From Amoebidium appalachense (Eukaryota > Ichthyosporea), in the NCBI GenBank assembly GCA_963693365.1, contig CAVNZM010000009.1, positions 620,001 to 684,000 of the forward strand: a stretch of 64,000 nt of DNA. Reading direction: 5' to 3'. The stretch's first letter is position 1; every line of letters begins with the position of its first letter. The position numbers and the translations under genes were made by a program. The notes beneath the pieces were generated by a model that was not told where the DNA came from, did no database searches, and saw only the letters and a list, made by a program, of their open reading frames with translations. Positions 61,190 through 64,000 of this stretch are shown piece after piece.

Positions 61190-63774
61190 ATGGAAGGGGA
61201 GCCAAATCAGGATATGGATGAGAGGACGGCAACAAGGGAAGGGGTCGACGAGAATGTAACAGAGAAGGAGCCGGAGGAGGGCGAGCCGTTTGTATGCTTC
61301 CAAGCAGACAGCCCAGAGCAACGTATGCTTCCCTGCTGACTATGGTTCTTGGTGCACACAGGCATAGATGCATATACTGGGCCAGCTGTTTAGTGTGCTT
61401 TAGGGAAGGCGTACAACACCTCATTCTCTCTCTCCCATCTCTCCCTCTACTCCTGCCCCCTCTTCCTCCTTTGCCTCCTTCTCTTATACCCTTATATTTC
61501 TGTGTCATGAGGCCTAAGTTTTTTGTTGTGCTGATTTGGCCTTCACCCAGCTCCAGTCTCCATGTAATTATTTCACTAGTAACCTCCCTTCGTTCTAAGC
61601 ACTCGGACGTGTGCCTCTCCTCACCCCCCCCCCCCCCCCCACCCCTGCCTCCCCCCTCATTGCTCTGCCCCCCGCCCCCCTGTACCCACCGTTCACTCTC
61701 CCTACACCCGTCCTTCCCTTCCACCCCCCCCCCCCCCCCCCTCCACGTAGCATAGGGACACAGGAAATTACAGATACACTCACTGTGCGCAGTTGGATGC
61801 GTGCAAACACAAACACGTGCATACAAACAATATTTCACACACATTCACGGCAGGAGTATGTACTCTTTGCTATATCCCCGTGCATATAGGTGTTCGTGCT
61901 CATTCTCGCTGTTTCGCACCTTTTATTGGGTTGCCCCAACCATATAACCATATATAGATCCCCTCCCTAATCAGCAGGGTTTGTTTTCTCCTCTCTTATC
62001 CACCTTTTGTTGGGAGGGAAAGAATTTCTGGGTTTTTTTTTTTTTTTTTTTTTTTGGAGGGGGGTTGGGGGGGTGGGGGGGGGGGCGTGTAAGGAATAAA
62101 GAGAGTGAGAGAGCATGAGAAAGAAAGGAAGAAGGGGGGGGGGGGGAGGGGGAGAGCAGGGGGTGAGTCACCGTGAATGTTTGTTGGGCGGAGGGGGAAG
62201 GAAGAGGGAGCAGCTGACCGAGCTTCTTCCTCCTCCTCCGGCCGGCTCACTGCCATGCTCACTTCCCCCCTCCCCCCCTCACCCCCCCCCCCCCCCTCCC
62301 CCCCCCCCCCCCCCCCCCCCACCCACCCACACACACCTCCACAGCCCTCCACCTCAGTGTTCTTCCACCGGAGCTGATTTGTGCCATTATCCGCCATCTT
62401 CCCTTCCGAGACCGTGTCAACCTTCGAGTCGTATGTCGTGTTTTCAGTATTCTCGCCTGCTATCCCCAATGCGGACACCTCATCCACACCCTCCCACACA
62501 CAACCGATGCCAACGACAAACAAGGACAGGATGCACATTTGGCACAATGGGGCTCGGCCATAAATACGGTTCGGGTCAATTCGAACCGGTTCTTTGCCAG
62601 CCCGTGGGTGGTTGCCAGCCCGAAAACACTCCTACACCTGAAAAACGTCACGCGGTTGGTAATTGTGGATACCAGGTTACTGAATGAGTGGTGCCCCAGA
62701 CGGCCAGACGGGGGGCAGGTTTGGTACCTCAGGTCCCTTCTAGATGGCATCGGGGCCCAGATAACCCATGTAACAATACCCCTCGCTCCCCATGACTATC
62801 AGGGGGGAATCGACCCTATTTTGGCGATGATTTGGAGAGATTGCCCAAATTTGGAGAGCCTGACGACGAAACACCTGCCGGCACCGAAGGATTTCTTTAA
62901 GGGGGAAAAACCCACGCTGACGTCCTTGTGCATTCAGAGTACGGCATTTGACCCGGTGTCACTTAAGGAGTTGTTCGAACTGGCCGGAAATATCCGGAAA
63001 TTGTCATTTTCCGATGTTTTCCTGTCCAACCAAAGCACGGAGAACATAGATATTTCCGTGGCCCAAATGTGCAAGAAGGTAACCCATCTCCGTATCAGCG
63101 CCATCAACTACGATTTTTTCAGTATCCCCCACTACCCCCTCCTTCAATCTGTCGACATAGACGCTATGGGTGTCGATGTATCCCCCCTGGCTCTGTGCCC
63201 CCGCCTACGTTTCGTGAAAATTCTATCGGATTTCATAGTCTCGCCTGCGTCAGAGTTTAAAAGCGTGGTTTTGGAAAGGTTTGAAATTCAGCAATTGGGG
63301 TTGGTGAAGAATGTGGCGCAGCTGCAAGATCTCCAGTATTTGCGTAAAAGCAGGGCAACCCTTACTAGGTTAATGTTTTTCGGCTCGTTTGTCAACTTGG
63401 ACGTCCTGCCCACACTTCACGCTCTCCGAAAATTGCATTTGTCGGATTTAATGTCCCCAGGTTTGCAAATTTCGCTTTCCAACCACCAGTTTTTGGAAAC
63501 TCTCGTACTCGAGGAGATCGACACAGTGAGATCCCTGGGCCCTACCCCACCCACCAGTCGTTTAAAACACGTGACTTTAAAGTCGTGCAAACTATTGGCC
63601 GATATTTCTGCGCTGGCCAATTGCCAGTCGTTGACGCACGTGACTTTAAAACTGGGTGCGCTGCGGGATGTGAGCTGTCTACGGGGCCATGTGGGGCTTC
63701 AAAATGTGCATCTGGTGGACATGGTGTGGCTGGATGTGCAGCCCCTGAGAGCGTGCCCAAACATCAGGGTGCTG
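61190..63774 (+). CDS. F-box protein with leucine-rich-like C-terminal region; 3' end outside the window
   Basis: Exon 1 (61190-61322) starts at ATG and encodes an acidic segment (MEGEPNQDMDERTATREG). Exon 2 (62345-63774) begins in the matching phase and runs open for about 476 codons to CTG followed by GTGAGT. The F-box is at its start: VLPPELICAIIRHLPFRDRV and LRVVCRVFS. F-box domains bind SKP1 and recruit substrates to SCF ubiquitin ligases. The rest has spaced Leu/Ile segments (HVTLKSCKLL, HVTLKLGALRDV, LRKLHLSDL) like irregular leucine-rich repeats, the usual substrate-binding part. Exon 2 has no microsatellite. The exon 1 to 2 link is inferred from phase and GT/AG only; the donor GTATGC occurs twice nearby (61291 and 61323). 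The gene continues past the (CA)n and (GA)n after 63830. Confidence 0.75.
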
Positions 63775-63828
63775 GTGAGTGTCCGAGCTTCCCCCCCCCC
63801 TTTCCCCCCCCCCCCTTCCGCCCCACCA

Positions 63829-63934
<106 letters not shown>

Positions 63935-64000
63935 TATCTTGTACACACGGATCCCCCCCCCCCCCCCCCCCCGCCCGCCCTTTTTTTCCCAGTCATGAGA

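Overview
The window is nuclear DNA from an intron-rich eukaryote, probably a free-living protist; nothing in it allows a safer assignment. Its genes are cut into many short exons joined by GT...AG introns. One glutaredoxin has an N-terminus like a mitochondrial presequence, so the cell probably has a mitochondrion. More than half of the 64 kb is simple sequence: (GT)n/(CA)n, (GA)n, and long G, C, A or T runs. Most of the long open frames are translations of these repeats (Cys-Val, His-Thr, Ser-Leu, Arg-Glu, Pro or Gly polymers) and are not genes. The real exons are the short islands between repeats. They were joined here by reading phase, splice consensus and family resemblance.

Layout. 0.9-19.9 kb (-): one roughly 35-exon gene for a large multi-OB-fold protein of about 1,300 residues, best read as the CST telomere subunit CTC1. 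20.7-22.1 kb (-): an ecdysteroid-kinase/aminoglycoside-phosphotransferase-like enzyme whose start is disturbed by a 22-bp tandem duplication. 22.6-25.5 kb (+): a complete four-exon monothiol glutaredoxin (Grx5 type). 26.4-30.9 kb (-): an OB-fold gene with an RPA-like zinc-ribbon segment. 31.6-34.5 kb (+): a complete six-exon class 1A dihydroorotate dehydrogenase. 36.3-37.65 kb (-): a 54-residue Cys-rich protein and a frameshifted cyclin-like gene. 37.8-45.0 kb (-): an 11-exon isoaspartyl dipeptidase (IadA family). 45.9-52.4 kb (+): an eight-exon gene of unknown function. 53.7-57.6 kb (-): a second, frameshifted dihydroorotate dehydrogenase with the same intron positions. 58.3-59.3 kb (+): an uncertain gene. 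59.8-60.6 kb (-): a membrane-anchored coiled-coil protein. 61.2-63.8 kb (+): an F-box protein, cut by the window edge.

The genes do not form one pathway. Shared themes are head-to-head gene pairs with CCAAT boxes between them, and microsatellites used as splice sites. Introns often begin inside a (GT)n tract and end in a (CA)nG tract, so both ends of one intron transcript can pair. Several genes are off by one base in a short G or C run. This suggests either homopolymer sequencing errors or frequent slippage, so 'pseudogene' calls here need care.
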